This document shows, piece by piece, positions 8,445 through 17,988 of a stretch of DNA of 64,000 bases. The translations under genes were made by a program, and so were the position numbers. The notes beneath the pieces were generated by a model. It was given only the letters and a program-made list of their open reading frames with translations. It was not told the DNA's origin and ran no database searches. Every line of letters starts with the position of its first letter. Positions within the stretch are counted from its first letter, which is position 1. Source of the DNA: Casp-Chloro-G3 sp002816715 (lineage in GTDB: Bacteria > Chloroflexota > Dehalococcoidia > Lucifugimonadales > UBA3495); assembly GCA_027623815.1 (NCBI GenBank), contig JAQBUV010000001.1, positions 79,833 through 143,832 of the forward strand. The letters run 5' to 3'.

Positions 8445-9574
8445 ACCACCACGGCGCAGTCCACCGAATTGATCGGCGGCAGATAGTCCACCAGCAGTTC
8501 CCATTTATCACCATTGTCTCGGCTATAGAATATTTGCCCGGTGGTGGTTCCAATATAGATTCCGCACGGGTCAAGGCTGTCCGTCGCCATACCCTCCCGT
8601 AAGGAATGCAGGTAGGCGTTTTGATGGGGCAGTCCCTTAGACAATGGCTCCCAGTCCTGCCCAGCATTGCGACTGCGATACACTCTAAACTTGGCGTCGG
8701 TAACGTACCGCTGGCCGCCGCCCACGTCTTCACCCAGCGCCTGGTCTTCCGGCAGAACATATATCGTTGCCGGGTCCTGCGAGTGCAATCCCAGCACGAA
8801 CCCAAACCGGGAAGGCAGACCTTCGGTCATGTCCTGCCATTCGGCTCCTCCGTTATCGCTCCGGAATACGCCGCAGTGGTTCTGCTGGTACAACAGTCCC
8901 GGCGATGACCTGGGCGACAGCACTTTGTGGGGGCAAACTCCCAACTCCGGGAACCGGTCGCCAGGGTTGAAATCGGCGCGAACACCTTTGTTCAGCGGCG
9001 TCCAGCTTTCGCCAGCGTCAGTAGTCCCGAAAACGCCCACCGCTGACGCGCCGACCCACATTCGGGCACTGTCGGCTGGGTCTACCACGATGCTGTGCAA
9101 GCACAGTCCCCCCAGACCAGGCTGCCATTGTTCCCTGGTTGGGTGCTGAGAAATGCCGGCAATTTCATGCCAGGTGTTGCCAGAGTCCTCGGATTTGAAC
9201 AGAGACGCTGGTTCGGCCCCGGCGTAAAGCACACCAGGTTCGGCATCGCGCCCCGGCTCGATGTGCCATAGCCTTTTGACTGTCTGGTCATCTCCGCCGG
9301 AAAAGCGGGGCTGTACCTCAGATTGAGTCCAGGCGCCGCCCAGGTCATCGGTGTATTCCAGTTGCGGCCCCCAGATCATGTAGTTAGAGGCGGAGAAAAT
9401 GCGGCCCGCGTTACGATGGTCATAGGCCAGATGAAATACATCCGCCCCGGCATTATGCAATTCAGACATCTCCCATTTCCGGCGGGTGGGGTCGCTGGAA
9501 AGAATGAAGGAGCCTTTTCGGGTGCCCACCAGAAGAATCACGTCTCCACGGCGGGCGGTTGTACGGTTAGTCAT
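8441..9574 (-). CDS. BNR/Asp-box repeat beta-propeller protein
   Basis: A 377-residue protein with at least six Asp-box repeats of the sialidase/Vps10 type, for example TDDLGGAWTQ, SEDSGNTWHE, TTDAGESWTP, SRNAGQDWEP and SRDNGDKWEL. They indicate a six- or seven-bladed propeller. No signal peptide is seen and no sialidase catalytic set is evident, so no glycosidase activity should be assumed. The ATG at 9574 has GGAGG upstream. It is the distal gene of a minus-strand run. Proteins like this are commonly annotated as exo-alpha-sialidase or WD40/YVTN proteins of unknown role. Confidence 0.85.
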   Translation of the reverse strand: MTNRTTARRGDVILLVGTRKGSFILSSDPTRRKWEMSELHNAGADVFHLAYDHRNAGRIFSASNYMIWGPQLEYTDDLGGAWTQSEVQPRFSGGDDQTVKRLWHIEPGRDAEPGVLYAGAEPASLFKSEDSGNTWHEIAGISQHPTREQWQPGLGGLCLHSIVVDPADSARMWVGASAVGVFGTTDAGESWTPLNKGVRADFNPGDRFPELGVCPHKVLSPRSSPGLLYQQNHCGVFRSDNGGAEWQDMTEGLPSRFGFVLGLHSQDPATIYVLPEDQALGEDVGGGQRYVTDAKFRVYRSRNAGQDWEPLSKGLPHQNAYLHSLREGMATDSLDPCGIYIGTTTGQIFYSRDNGDKWELLVDYLPPINSVDCAVVV

Positions 9575-9625
9575 GAGGATTCTGCCCTCCTAAACAACTA
9601 GTGAACGACTGGCCCATTCTAACAT

Positions 9626-10591
9626 TTAGGGGACGAGAATTACTTTTCCTCGGGTTCCCCGATTTGACAGATGTTGGTGCGCTTTGGCAACTTCAGACAT
9701 GGGCAAAACCTGGTCGACAATCAGCTTGGCCTGGCCGCTGGCAATCATTGGAAATAGCTCGGCCATCGCTGATTTGTGATCCAGTTTGCCCACTGGGGAA
9801 CGACCCATACTGAACCCGATGATGGTGCGGTTGGCCGAGGTGAAATCGCCGGAAGGGATGTTGGCCGGAGACCCGGAGGCGTTGCCGTAGCTAATCAACC
9901 GCCCGTAAGTTGCCACGCACTTGACACTTTTCTCCAGCACCGGGCCGCCGACACACTCCAGCACCAGATCAACGCCTTTGCCGCCGGTCAATTCCTGCAC
10001 TTTTGTCTCAAAGTCTTCGGTGGTGTAATTGATGGTCTCGTCGGCGCCCAGCGACCGGCTCAAGTCCAGCTTGTCTTGAGTGGATGCGGTGGTTATAACC
10101 CGCGCGCCCCAGGCTTTCGCCAATTGGGTCGCCACGGTGCCAACCCCTGAAGCGCCCGCTTGAATCAGCACCGTGTCCCCAGCCTGCATTTGGCCCCGAG
10201 ACTTGAGCAGGTGGTAGGCGGTGAGAAACACCAGGGGCATTCCGCCCGCCTGTACTGGGTCGGTGGTTTCCGGATAGGGAAAGACCAGGTTGGCGTTCAC
10301 TGCCACGTACTCGGCGTTGCCCTGAGGACCCATCGCCATCACCCGCTGACCTACGGTCAGGCCGGTAACATCACCGCCCAACTCCACGATCGTCCCGGCG
10401 GCTTCCAGCCCCAACGTTGAGGGCAAGTCTGGCCCCGGATAGCCCCCCTTGCGCCGCATGATATCAGCGTAGTTAACCCCGGAGGAATCCACTTTGATCA
10501 AGACCTGGTGCGGGCTGGGTTTGGGCGTGGGAGTCTCTTCCCATTTGAGTACATTCAGGTCGCCGAATTCGTGAATTCTCACCGCTTTCAT
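9626..10591 (-). CDS. Quinone oxidoreductase-like zinc-independent MDR dehydrogenase
   Basis: A 321-residue medium-chain dehydrogenase/reductase of the NADPH:quinone reductase (zeta-crystallin) group. It starts MKAVRIHEFGDLNVLKWEE and has the nucleotide-binding motif AGASGVGTVATQLAKAWGARV. The structural and catalytic zinc ligands of alcohol dehydrogenases are absent. It probably reduces quinones or alpha,beta-unsaturated carbonyls with NADPH. The ATG at 10591 has AGGAG upstream. Cytoplasmic, between the propeller and the 2-hydroxyacid dehydrogenase genes on the same strand. Confidence 0.92.
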   Translation of the reverse strand: MKAVRIHEFGDLNVLKWEETPTPKPSPHQVLIKVDSSGVNYADIMRRKGGYPGPDLPSTLGLEAAGTIVELGGDVTGLTVGQRVMAMGPQGNAEYVAVNANLVFPYPETTDPVQAGGMPLVFLTAYHLLKSRGQMQAGDTVLIQAGASGVGTVATQLAKAWGARVITTASTQDKLDLSRSLGADETINYTTEDFETKVQELTGGKGVDLVLECVGGPVLEKSVKCVATYGRLISYGNASGSPANIPSGDFTSANRTIIGFSMGRSPVGKLDHKSAMAELFPMIASGQAKLIVDQVLPMSEVAKAHQHLSNRGTRGKVILVP

Positions 10592-10650
10592 TCAATGCTC
10601 CTGTAATGCTCCTGATCAGCGTATGTCCGTGAATAAAATTAATCTCGTCG

Positions 10651-11640
10651 CTACCCGATGGGTTTTCTCAATTGGGAGGACTCCAGCACCTCCGGGTTAA
10701 TCACTCGGATTGGTTCTCCGCTAGCGTAGGCCCGGATGTCCTCTACCACTCCGCCATAAAAGGACTTGTAACCCTCTTCAGTGACGTAACCAATGTGCGG
10801 CGTGAGCAACGTGTTGGAGAGGCTCAAAAACGGGTGGCCCGCTGGCATTGGCTCGATATCGAAGGTGTCCAGCGCGGCTCCGGCGATGGTATGCCGACGC
10901 AGCGCATTGAGCAGTGCTGGCTCATCAATAATCGGCCCGCGGGAAATGTTGACGATGTAGGAATCGCGCTTCATCAGTTCCAATTCCCTGGCTCCGACCA
11001 AACCCTTGGTGCGCTCGCTGAGGCGCACATGAACCGAAACGATGTCCGAATCGGTAAACAGAGTGTCTTTATCGACCAGGGTGGCATGACACTCGGCGGC
11101 CCGTTCGGCGGTCAGGTTCTGGCTCCAGGCGATTACGTTCATGTCGAAGGCATTGGCCACTCGAGCGACCCGTGATCCGATGTGTCCCAGGCCCAGCAAT
11201 CCCAAAGTTTTACCTTTAAGCCCCACGCCCACGGTCGTGCCCCAACTGCCCTTCCGGGTCTGCTGGTCTTCCTGAGGGATTCTGCGCAGCATCCCAATAA
11301 TCAGCCCCCAGGTTAGCTCAGTGGGGCCTTCACCTTCGCCGTCGGTGCCGCAGACTACGATGCCTAGCTCGGTGGCGGCCTCCACGTCGAACGACGCGTT
11401 TCTTCGGCCAGCGGTAATCAGCAGGCGCAGTTCCGGCAACCGCTCCAGCACCGAGCGGGGAAAGGCAGTGCGCTCTCGCATTCCCATGACGATATGGGAA
11501 TCTTTCAGCCGTTCCACCAGAGCGTCCTCGTCGGCCAGGTGATCCAGAAAAATCTGTAGTTCTGCGTCCGCCGGTAATTCGGACCATTCGGCCATTTGAG
11601 GTGCGACGCCCTGGTAATCGTCCAGAATCGAAATATTCAA
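10651..11640 (-). CDS. D-2-hydroxyacid dehydrogenase family protein
   Basis: A 329-residue NAD-dependent dehydrogenase of the SerA/formate dehydrogenase fold. It shows the dinucleotide motif GLLGLGHIGSRVA, the substrate-binding Arg region VHVRLSERT, NISRGPIIDE, and the catalytic His in TPHIGYVTEE. The start is TTG 11640, with AAGGAG upstream. It may act on glycerate, phosphoglycerate or another 2-oxo/2-hydroxy acid; no ACT domain is present, so it is not a long-form SerA. It is in the same transcriptional direction as the flanking oxidoreductases. Confidence 0.92.
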   Translation of the reverse strand: MNISILDDYQGVAPQMAEWSELPADAELQIFLDHLADEDALVERLKDSHIVMGMRERTAFPRSVLERLPELRLLITAGRRNASFDVEAATELGIVVCGTDGEGEGPTELTWGLIIGMLRRIPQEDQQTRKGSWGTTVGVGLKGKTLGLLGLGHIGSRVARVANAFDMNVIAWSQNLTAERAAECHATLVDKDTLFTDSDIVSVHVRLSERTKGLVGARELELMKRDSYIVNISRGPIIDEPALLNALRRHTIAGAALDTFDIEPMPAGHPFLSLSNTLLTPHIGYVTEEGYKSFYGGVVEDIRAYASGEPIRVINPEVLESSQLRKPIG

Positions 11641-11741
11641 AGAGCTAACTCCTTAAGTCGTTGATCTGCCAATGCCTGGTTTATGCCGACCGCTCAAGAG
11701 TGAGATGGACGGCTATTTTTGTCAGGAAGAAACGGGAAAGC

Positions 11742-12791
11742 TTACTTGAACGCCGGCATCACCTTATGGGTTAGGATTTTCAGACTCTGTTGCACTTTAT
11801 CGGCGGGTATCAAGCCGCCAGCGTTTAGCTCGGCAACGACGCTGTTAATGCCCAGTTCCTCTTCCATTTGATGGAAGCGATCAACCAGGCCTTCAGCGCT
11901 GCCAAAGGCCACCTTGGTTTCGAGAACTTGATCGTAGGATAGAGCGGCCAAACGTTCCGCTCGATCATTACGCAGTTCGGTGGCGTCAATTCCGGCACGG
12001 CCCGCCGACTCCCGGTACAGGGTTCCCATGCGCCCAAAATAGGCGCTGATACTGTCGAAGGGCTCGTCAATGCCTTTCTGTTCAGTGGCGCCAGCGTACA
12101 CCGGCATCCGTAGCGAAACATCTCCGCCGCCCGGATGGCCCGCTTCTTCCCAGGCCTTGCGGTACTCTTTAATACAGACGCTGAGTTCAGGAATATTCAT
12201 CCCGCGCAAGCCAACAAATATGGGGCGTCCCTGCTGGCCCATGTAAGGGAAGGTCTCAGCTGTGGTGGCGGCAATGCGTATTGGCGGATGTGGCTTTTGA
12301 TATGGCTCAGGGGTGACCAATACGTTCTCAAAGTTGTACATCTCGCCCTGGTAACTAAACGGTTCTCCCTCCCAGACCTTTTCCAGAACTTCCAGGGTTT
12401 CCTTGAACCGCTGGCGGCTGTCATTATAGGAAATACCGTACCTGTCGTAGGCCCCCGGGAAGCCGCTGCGCCCGATGCCCAACTCAAGGCGGCCTTCGCT
12501 GATCTGGTCCACGGTGCAGACTTCCTCGGCAATGCGCAGAGGATTGTTCAGAGGCAGGACATACACCGCCATGCCAACCCTCATCCGTTTAGTGCGGGTG
12601 GCGATGGAACTGGCGATGGTTATTGGTGACGCCAACACTGACCGACCTGGATTGAAATGCAGTTCGGCCAGCCACGCTCCGTCCAGACCCCATTCTTCAG
12701 CGGCGTCCACCAGCTCAAAGCCTTCACGAAAAGCCTCGGCATGGGTACCGCCCTGGCGCATACCAAACTCCATAAACATGCCAAACTGCAT
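11742..12791 (-). CDS. LLM class flavin-dependent oxidoreductase (luciferase-like), copy 1
   Basis: A 349-residue bacterial-luciferase-like TIM-barrel enzyme. The ATG at 12791 (MQFGMFMEFG) is chosen because GGAGGAAACG stands directly before it; the frame is open a further 43 codons but those lack family character. Motifs are WLAELHF, MRVGMAVYVLPLNNPLRIAEE, LELGIGRSGFPG and PHPPIRIAATT. Such enzymes use FMNH2 or F420 for monooxygenation or hydride transfer; the cofactor and substrate cannot be read here. It is one of three paralogues in the window (also 46672-47835 and 49960-51042). Confidence 0.93.
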   Translation of the reverse strand: MQFGMFMEFGMRQGGTHAEAFREGFELVDAAEEWGLDGAWLAELHFNPGRSVLASPITIASSIATRTKRMRVGMAVYVLPLNNPLRIAEEVCTVDQISEGRLELGIGRSGFPGAYDRYGISYNDSRQRFKETLEVLEKVWEGEPFSYQGEMYNFENVLVTPEPYQKPHPPIRIAATTAETFPYMGQQGRPIFVGLRGMNIPELSVCIKEYRKAWEEAGHPGGGDVSLRMPVYAGATEQKGIDEPFDSISAYFGRMGTLYRESAGRAGIDATELRNDRAERLAALSYDQVLETKVAFGSAEGLVDRFHQMEEELGINSVVAELNAGGLIPADKVQQSLKILTHKVMPAFK

Positions 12792-12991
12792 CGTTTCCTC
12801 CTGTTGCCTGTCCTGGGACCGAGTCAGAGCAACAGCAAAGTTGCTCTGTCCGATATTCAGTGGGATAGTTCGCTGGGATAGATTGGCTGGGTAACCGCTA
12901 CAGTAAAACATAGTGCCCACAATGGGTCAAGAATCATATCGCTACGGTTTCCCGCCATGTTTCGTTAAGTGAACCTGACTGGTTAAAATGC

Positions 12992-14272
12992 TCAGGTTGG
13001 CTGGCCGTTATTGGTTCTTCTTGCTATGTCCACTTCTTCAATCCTGACGCCATCCATCGACTGCACAGTCAAGGTCAAGCCTTCAAATTCTACTGAATCC
13101 CCCTCTACGGGCACCCGTCCCAAGCGTTCCAGAATAAAACCAGCTACTGTTCTATATTGACCCTCGGGCAAATCTAGATTGAGGTCACCGTTGATTTCCG
13201 AGATTCCAGCACCGGCATCTACTCGATAAACATTCTCACTCACCTCAGTGTATAACTCTTCCGGTACCAGCCGGTCTTCGTCCAAGTCACCAACAATGAC
13301 TTCCAGCAATTGTTCCAGACTGGCCAGACCAGCAATGCCGCCAAATTCATCGACCGTAAGAACCAAGCCCTGATTATCCCGCTGCATTTCAGCAAAGGTG
13401 TCCCTGACTAGTTTCGTTTCCGGGACAAACAGGACCGGACGAATGTGGTCGGTGACAACATCATCGTCGGATTTGAACTTGCCTTCTGCGATGCCAAGCA
13501 ACAAATCTTTAACCGACAGAACGCCGACGATGTTTTCGGTTGTGCCTTCGTATACCGGAAATCTACTATGGCGATTCTCCCGGTAGATGCTCAAGAACCC
13601 GCTTAGCGTAGTCCCCAGCTGCACCCAAACTATATCCGGTCGGGGAGTCATTATTGCCATCATCCGCTGATCCCCAAAATGGAATACTTTTTCCAAAAGC
13701 TCGGCCTCGGTGGCTTCAACCTCACCGGTTAGGACTCCCGCCCGGATCATGGTGCGAATCTCCTGCTCACGGTTTCTGCTGACCGGATCGGATATGCCAA
13801 CCATTCTGGTGAACAACACAGTCATCAAATGGAGCACCTGAATCGCCGGGAATAGTATCCACTGCACCAAAGCCAGCGGCCGGGCAAAGGTGAAGGCGAC
13901 TAGCTCAGCCCGCTTCCAGGCTACCGACTTGGGCAGAGTCTCACTGAACACCAACAGCAAGGCGGTGACCCCAAAGGTAGAGACCAGCAGCGCTATTGTC
14001 GAATCATCAATTAAATCGATGGCAATAGCGGTGCCCAACGCTGCCGCCCCGGTATTTACCAGATTGTTGCTCAATAGCACCGTGGCCAGGAGCCTTTCCG
14101 GCTGTCGGGATAATCGGGACACAAGATTGGCTCGGGGGTGGCCGGTGTGTACCAAATGGAGCAGACGCGCCCGGGACAAGGCGATAAACGCGGTTTCAGA
14201 CGAGGAAAAGAAGGCGGACAGTATGATGCATACTGCCAAGAGAGCCAACATCCATAAATCTCCCGATTCCAT
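12992..14272 (-). CDS. CNNM/CorC-HlyC family membrane protein with CBS domains
   Basis: A 426-residue member of the hemolysin C/CorC/CNNM group. It has an N-terminal DUF21 membrane domain with about four helices (residues 1-185, beginning with the SAFFSSSETAFIAL motif). A CBS pair follows (about 205-330), then a C-terminal CorC/HlyC ion-binding domain (about 340-420). Members are Mg2+/Co2+ transport-related cytoplasmic-membrane proteins; the name hemolysin is historical. The ATG at 14272 follows a strong GGGAGG site. It is apparently monocistronic, divergent from the L-2-hydroxyglutarate oxidase gene. Confidence 0.93.
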   Translation of the reverse strand: MESGDLWMLALLAVCIILSAFFSSSETAFIALSRARLLHLVHTGHPRANLVSRLSRQPERLLATVLLSNNLVNTGAAALGTAIAIDLIDDSTIALLVSTFGVTALLLVFSETLPKSVAWKRAELVAFTFARPLALVQWILFPAIQVLHLMTVLFTRMVGISDPVSRNREQEIRTMIRAGVLTGEVEATEAELLEKVFHFGDQRMMAIMTPRPDIVWVQLGTTLSGFLSIYRENRHSRFPVYEGTTENIVGVLSVKDLLLGIAEGKFKSDDDVVTDHIRPVLFVPETKLVRDTFAEMQRDNQGLVLTVDEFGGIAGLASLEQLLEVIVGDLDEDRLVPEELYTEVSENVYRVDAGAGISEINGDLNLDLPEGQYRTVAGFILERLGRVPVEGDSVEFEGLTLTVQSMDGVRIEEVDIARRTNNGQPT

Positions 14273-14460
14273 TTAACCTCCCTTAAAATACCCGCAATCG
14301 CTCTGGGGCAATGTCTCTGCTGTGCTCAGATTTACTCAACGTTCACTCAATGTTAACATTACGTCTGGTACAAATGCGCGGCGAAGATTGCTGGAACAGC
14401 TACCGGGGCAACTTTAGTGATTCGACGGCGCTTTAGATCCGGTTTCAGCCAGAGGTGAAT

Positions 14461-15678
14461 ATGGAGTCCAGGGAATACGACGTAGTCATAATTGGAGGGG
14501 GCATTCTTGGCCTGTCCACGGCGATGCAACTTGGCCAACGGTATCCTGCTCAGAAGATTGCGGTGGTTGAAAAAGAGGAAACTCTGGCGACCCACCAGAC
14601 CGGTCACAACAGCGGCGTAATTCACTCTGGTATCTATTACCGGCCTGGCTCCTGGAAGTCGCGGTTCTGCGTGGCTGGGGTACAAAAGCTGGTTCAGTTT
14701 TGCGACGAAAACGAGATTGAGTACGAAAGGTGCGGCAAGGCCATTGTCGCCACCCACGAGTCGGAATTGGGTCGGCTGCAAAACCTTTTTGAGCGTGGCG
14801 TAGCGAATGGCGTCGCGGGCCTGGAGTTAGTCGGGCCGGAGCGGCTCAAGGAGATTGAACCGCACACCGTTGGGGTCAAAGCGTTGTGGGCGCCCAACAC
14901 CGGAATTGTCGACTATATTAAAGTCGCGCATGCGTACGCCGGTCGCTTTCAAGAGACTGGCGGTGAGATTTTCACCGGCGCGGCGGTGCAGAGCGTGGCG
15001 TCGTCAAGCAATTCATTGGCAGTGGAGACCAGCAAAGGAACGCTAACCACCAAGAATATCATCAACTGCGCTGGTCTATACGCCGACCGGGTCGCCCAGA
15101 TGACCGGCGAAAAGACCGACGTTCAAATCATTCCTTTTCGTGGCGAGTATTACACGCTTCGCCCGGAAAGCCGCCATCTGGTCAAGGGCCTAATCTACCC
15201 GGTGCCCGACCCCAGATTTCCTTTCTTGGGCGTCCATTACACTCGCAACATCCACGGCGGCGTGGAGGCTGGCCCCAACGCGGTGCTGGCCTGGGCCAGA
15301 GAGGGGTACACCAAGAGCAGCTTCAATCTTGGCGAGACATTGGGGGCAGTCACGTTCCCGGGATTCTGGAAGATGTCGATGAAGCACTGGAAGACCGGCG
15401 TTTCGGAAATGCGCCGGTCTTATAGCAAGAGCGTCTTCGTGAACGACTTGCAAAAGCTGATACCGGAGATTCGCGCTGAAGACCTGGCCTCCGGCGGCGC
15501 CGGTGTCCGTGCCCAAGCAGTCGCCCGGGACGGCGCCCTACTGGACGACTTCAGCATTCTGCGCGGACGCAATGCTGTGCATGTCCTGAACGCTCCGTCA
15601 CCCGGAGCCACCTCATCGCTGGCCATCGGCGAACACCTGGTTGATCTGGCCGTCGAGTCCTTTGGGATTTCTGCATAG
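14461..15678 (+). CDS. lhgO: L-2-hydroxyglutarate oxidase LhgO
   Basis: A 405-residue FAD enzyme of the DAO family that oxidises L-2-hydroxyglutarate to 2-oxoglutarate. The FAD motif DVVIIGGGILGLSTAMQL is near the N-terminus. HQTGHNSGVIHSGIYYRPGS and GVRAQAVARDGALLDDF are highly typical of LhgO. The ATG at 14461 is preferred because AGAGGTG lies just upstream; an in-frame GTG at 14455 also exists. It stands alone and probably repairs or salvages the 2-hydroxyglutarate by-product and feeds electrons to the membrane quinone pool. Confidence 0.93.
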   Translation: MESREYDVVIIGGGILGLSTAMQLGQRYPAQKIAVVEKEETLATHQTGHNSGVIHSGIYYRPGSWKSRFCVAGVQKLVQFCDENEIEYERCGKAIVATHESELGRLQNLFERGVANGVAGLELVGPERLKEIEPHTVGVKALWAPNTGIVDYIKVAHAYAGRFQETGGEIFTGAAVQSVASSSNSLAVETSKGTLTTKNIINCAGLYADRVAQMTGEKTDVQIIPFRGEYYTLRPESRHLVKGLIYPVPDPRFPFLGVHYTRNIHGGVEAGPNAVLAWAREGYTKSSFNLGETLGAVTFPGFWKMSMKHWKTGVSEMRRSYSKSVFVNDLQKLIPEIRAEDLASGGAGVRAQAVARDGALLDDFSILRGRNAVHVLNAPSPGATSSLAIGEHLVDLAVESFGISA

Positions 15679-15718
15679 GTTCAACTTCGTACATGAATCC
15701 ACTGAAGTCCAGAGCAGC

Positions 15719-15806
15719 GTCATTCCGGCGCAAGCCGGAATCCTGTGGCGTCTCGCCATCAACCATGGCCGTCTCTGGGCTCCGGCTTTCGCCGGAGCGA
15801 CGGGGG
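15719..15806 (+). repeat. Dispersed repeat, copy 3 (ends conserved, middle different)
   Basis: It starts with the same GTCATTCCGGCGCAAGCCGG block as 2988-3106 and finishes with CCGGCTTTCGCCGGAGCGACGG, a second inverted repeat. The central part differs from copies 1 and 2. It occupies the middle of the 390-bp gap between lhgO and the hotdog-protein gene. The rest of that gap (15807-16068) shows nothing I can name. Confidence 0.65.
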
Positions 15807-16068
15807 TAATTCAATGGGCGTTCCTTCTTCCCAAATTTCGGAATGGTTTAGGTTAGAGGTGGGGTGATAATACGGTGACTGTGGCATCACGAATAATATT
15901 TCTCCCTTTTGTTTAGGCACTTTGAACCATGCCTGGCGATCTACATCCAAAACCGCTGGCAAACTGGCCTTTCTCCGCTTTCCATAATATTGCTGGTTAG
16001 ACTCCCGGTCAGTATAATCGAGCGCACCGGGTCGGCCTCAAGTCACTAGAGCGAACCGAGGAGCATCG

Positions 16069-16482
16069 ATGGGAACCACCGGAACCACCGGAACCACATC
16101 TCTGGAGTCGGAAATAAAACTGGGTTGTTGGACGCTCAACAAAGAAACAGTCGGCCAATACCTGACAGCGGTGGGGGATTCCCAACAGGTCTATTTCGAC
16201 CTCCATCTGGTGCCTCCGCTGGCATTATCAGCTTATGCTTTGGGGGCATTGCTGGACAAGTTGGCCCTGGCTCCCGGCGCAATTCACAGCCTTCAGGAAG
16301 TGGCGACAGTACGCTCGGTGGCGTTTGGTGAGCAAATAACCGGGACTGCCCAATTGGAACGCCCCCGGCAGCGTGGCGGTTTGGAGTTCACCACCGTCAG
16401 CTATGTACTGACCGACTCCGCTGGAGCACCGGTGCAGACCGGCAAGACCACTGTGTTGGTGCCGGTGAGCGGCGTTGCCTAA
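16069..16482 (+). CDS. MaoC-like hotdog-fold protein, probably the non-catalytic subunit
   Basis: A 137-residue hotdog protein resembling the HadA/HadC half of two-subunit (R)-hydroxyacyl dehydratases. The region equivalent to the active-site motif reads YLTAVGDSQQVYFD, keeping GD but lacking the Asn and His of GDxNPxH. It would therefore need the next gene product for catalysis. The N-terminus MGTTGTTGTT is encoded by three tandem GGAACCAC units at 16072-16097. GAGGAG precedes the ATG. It is the first gene of a set with the second MaoC gene, plsX and fabG. Confidence 0.75.
   Translation: MGTTGTTGTTSLESEIKLGCWTLNKETVGQYLTAVGDSQQVYFDLHLVPPLALSAYALGALLDKLALAPGAIHSLQEVATVRSVAFGEQITGTAQLERPRQRGGLEFTTVSYVLTDSAGAPVQTGKTTVLVPVSGVA
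16072..16097 (+). repeat. 9-bp tandem repeat at the start of the hotdog gene
   Basis: Three consecutive GGAACCACC units, the last with a different final base, encode the GTT-GTT-GTT at the N-terminus. This kind of in-frame microsatellite can vary in copy number without breaking the frame. Confidence 0.85.
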
Positions 16483-16503
16483 CTTTGAGATGCTCAGGTC
16501 AAC

Positions 16504-16932
16504 ATGACAACCGACGTTAAAAATTTGTCATCGGTGGTGAGAACCATCACCCAGGAGCAACTGAACCAGTATGCCGACGCTTCCGGCGACCACAACCCGC
16601 TGCATTTGGATGCCCGGTTCGCCCAGACCACCCAGTTCGGCGGGATCATCGCCCACGGGATGCTTACCCTGGCCTTCGTTTCGGAAATGATGGTGTCGGC
16701 CTATGGCCGCTGCTGGCTGGAGAGCGGTTCCCTGAGAGTAAGGTTCAAAGGGGCGGCGTACGTCGGAGATCGTGTGGAAACATGGGGTCAGGTCACCAAG
16801 CGAGAGCAACATGAAACGCGACAACGAATAACCTGCTCAGTGGGCGTGCGGAACCAGGACAACCGGCAAGAAATTATCAGCGGCACCGCTACCGTGGAAA
16901 TTGAGAAGGATATTGATAATCCCCACGGTTAG
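16504..16932 (+). CDS. MaoC-family dehydratase ((R)-hydroxyacyl-CoA/ACP type), catalytic subunit
   Basis: A 142-residue hotdog protein with the intact hydratase motif YADASGDHNPLHLD (catalytic Asp and His), then GGIIAHGMLTLAFVSEMM. It starts 21 bp after the non-catalytic partner, so a heterodimeric HadAB-like dehydratase is likely. With plsX and fabG following, it probably dehydrates (R)-3-hydroxyacyl-ACP or -CoA in fatty-acid synthesis, replacing FabZ. Involvement in PHA or beta-oxidation cannot be ruled out. Confidence 0.87.
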   Translation: MTTDVKNLSSVVRTITQEQLNQYADASGDHNPLHLDARFAQTTQFGGIIAHGMLTLAFVSEMMVSAYGRCWLESGSLRVRFKGAAYVGDRVETWGQVTKREQHETRQRITCSVGVRNQDNRQEIISGTATVEIEKDIDNPHG

Positions 16933-16956
16933 TGCCGGTCGCCAAGGATAGCAAAC

Positions 16957-17988
16957 ATGCAGAAGAACGGAAATTCAACTCCCGTGCGCGTCGTCGTTGA
17001 CGCAATGGGCGGGGACTATGGGCCTCATGAACCGGTCAAAGGGGCCATCGAAGCCCTTGATGCTGGAGATATTGAGATCATTCTAGTCGGAGATCAAGGG
17101 CCGATAGAAGCCGAGCTAGCGCGCTATGACATTGCGGGCAAACCGATCACCGTCGTTCCCTCAGTCGGTAAAATCGGCGATGACGAGCATCCGATTCACG
17201 GCTTACGTCATAAGCCGGAGGCATCGATTCTGGTTGGTACCAAATTGTTGAAGGCTGGTAAAGGTGATGTCCTGGTCTCGATGGGGTCCACCGGCGCGTC
17301 GATGGCCAGTTCGGTAATGGTGTTGGGTTTGATGGAAGGCTTAGAGCGTCCGTGCATTGGCGGGCCTTTCTTGGGTCTGGCTCCCCGCACAGTTATGGTG
17401 GACATGGGCAGCAACGTCGATTGCCGTCCTGCTTTACTGTTGAGTTTCGCCGCTTTGGGGGCCGGGTTTGCCAAGAAGTTCTTGGGCATCAAAAGCCCCC
17501 GGATCGGCCTGCTCAGCGTGGGCGCCGAGGAAGCCAAGGGCAACCGTCAAGTGCAGGAGAGTTATCACCTGTTCCAGCAAAGCCACCTGAACTTTGTCGG
17601 CAACGTGGAAGGTATGGACTTCTTTACCGATAAAGCCGACGTGGTGGTGTGTGACGGTTTTGTCGGCAACATTTTGATGAAGTTTACCGAAGGCTTGGGC
17701 AGCGTCTTGGGCGAGTATCTCAAGCAGCACTTGAGTCGAGCGATATCCGAGCAGGGAGCCGGGACAATAATCTCCGAGCTATGGACCGAAATGAATCTGC
17801 CCAGGAAGATGGGCGGCCCGCTCTTTGGCGTAAACGGGACGGTGATATTGGGCCACGGTTCCTCCAAATCGGACGGCATTGCCGGCGCGATCAATACCGG
17901 GGTGCGCTGTGTTGATCTGGACCTGGTGGGCGGCATGCGCCAGGAGTTGGCCGAAATGTATCAGTCTGGCGCGCTCAAGGTAATCTGA
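16957..17988 (+). CDS. plsX: Phosphate acyltransferase PlsX
   Basis: Makes acyl-phosphate from acyl-ACP for phospholipid synthesis. It has 343 residues, the usual length. Signatures are VVVDAMGGDYGPHEPVKGA at the N-terminus, SMGSTGASMA, and VDMGSNVDCRP. The ATG at 16957 lies 25 bp after the MaoC gene. Its TGA shares one base with the ATG of fabG (TGATG at 17986-17990), implying translational coupling. It is peripheral to the membrane and partners with PlsY, which is not in the window. Confidence 0.96.
   Translation: MQKNGNSTPVRVVVDAMGGDYGPHEPVKGAIEALDAGDIEIILVGDQGPIEAELARYDIAGKPITVVPSVGKIGDDEHPIHGLRHKPEASILVGTKLLKAGKGDVLVSMGSTGASMASSVMVLGLMEGLERPCIGGPFLGLAPRTVMVDMGSNVDCRPALLLSFAALGAGFAKKFLGIKSPRIGLLSVGAEEAKGNRQVQESYHLFQQSHLNFVGNVEGMDFFTDKADVVVCDGFVGNILMKFTEGLGSVLGEYLKQHLSRAISEQGAGTIISELWTEMNLPRKMGGPLFGVNGTVILGHGSSKSDGIAGAINTGVRCVDLDLVGGMRQELAEMYQSGALKVI

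Noticed and set aside
12792..12920. 43-codon N-terminal extension of LLM copy 1
   Set aside because: The ATG at 12791 has an excellent ribosome site and matches the family N-terminus; the extension has no homology.
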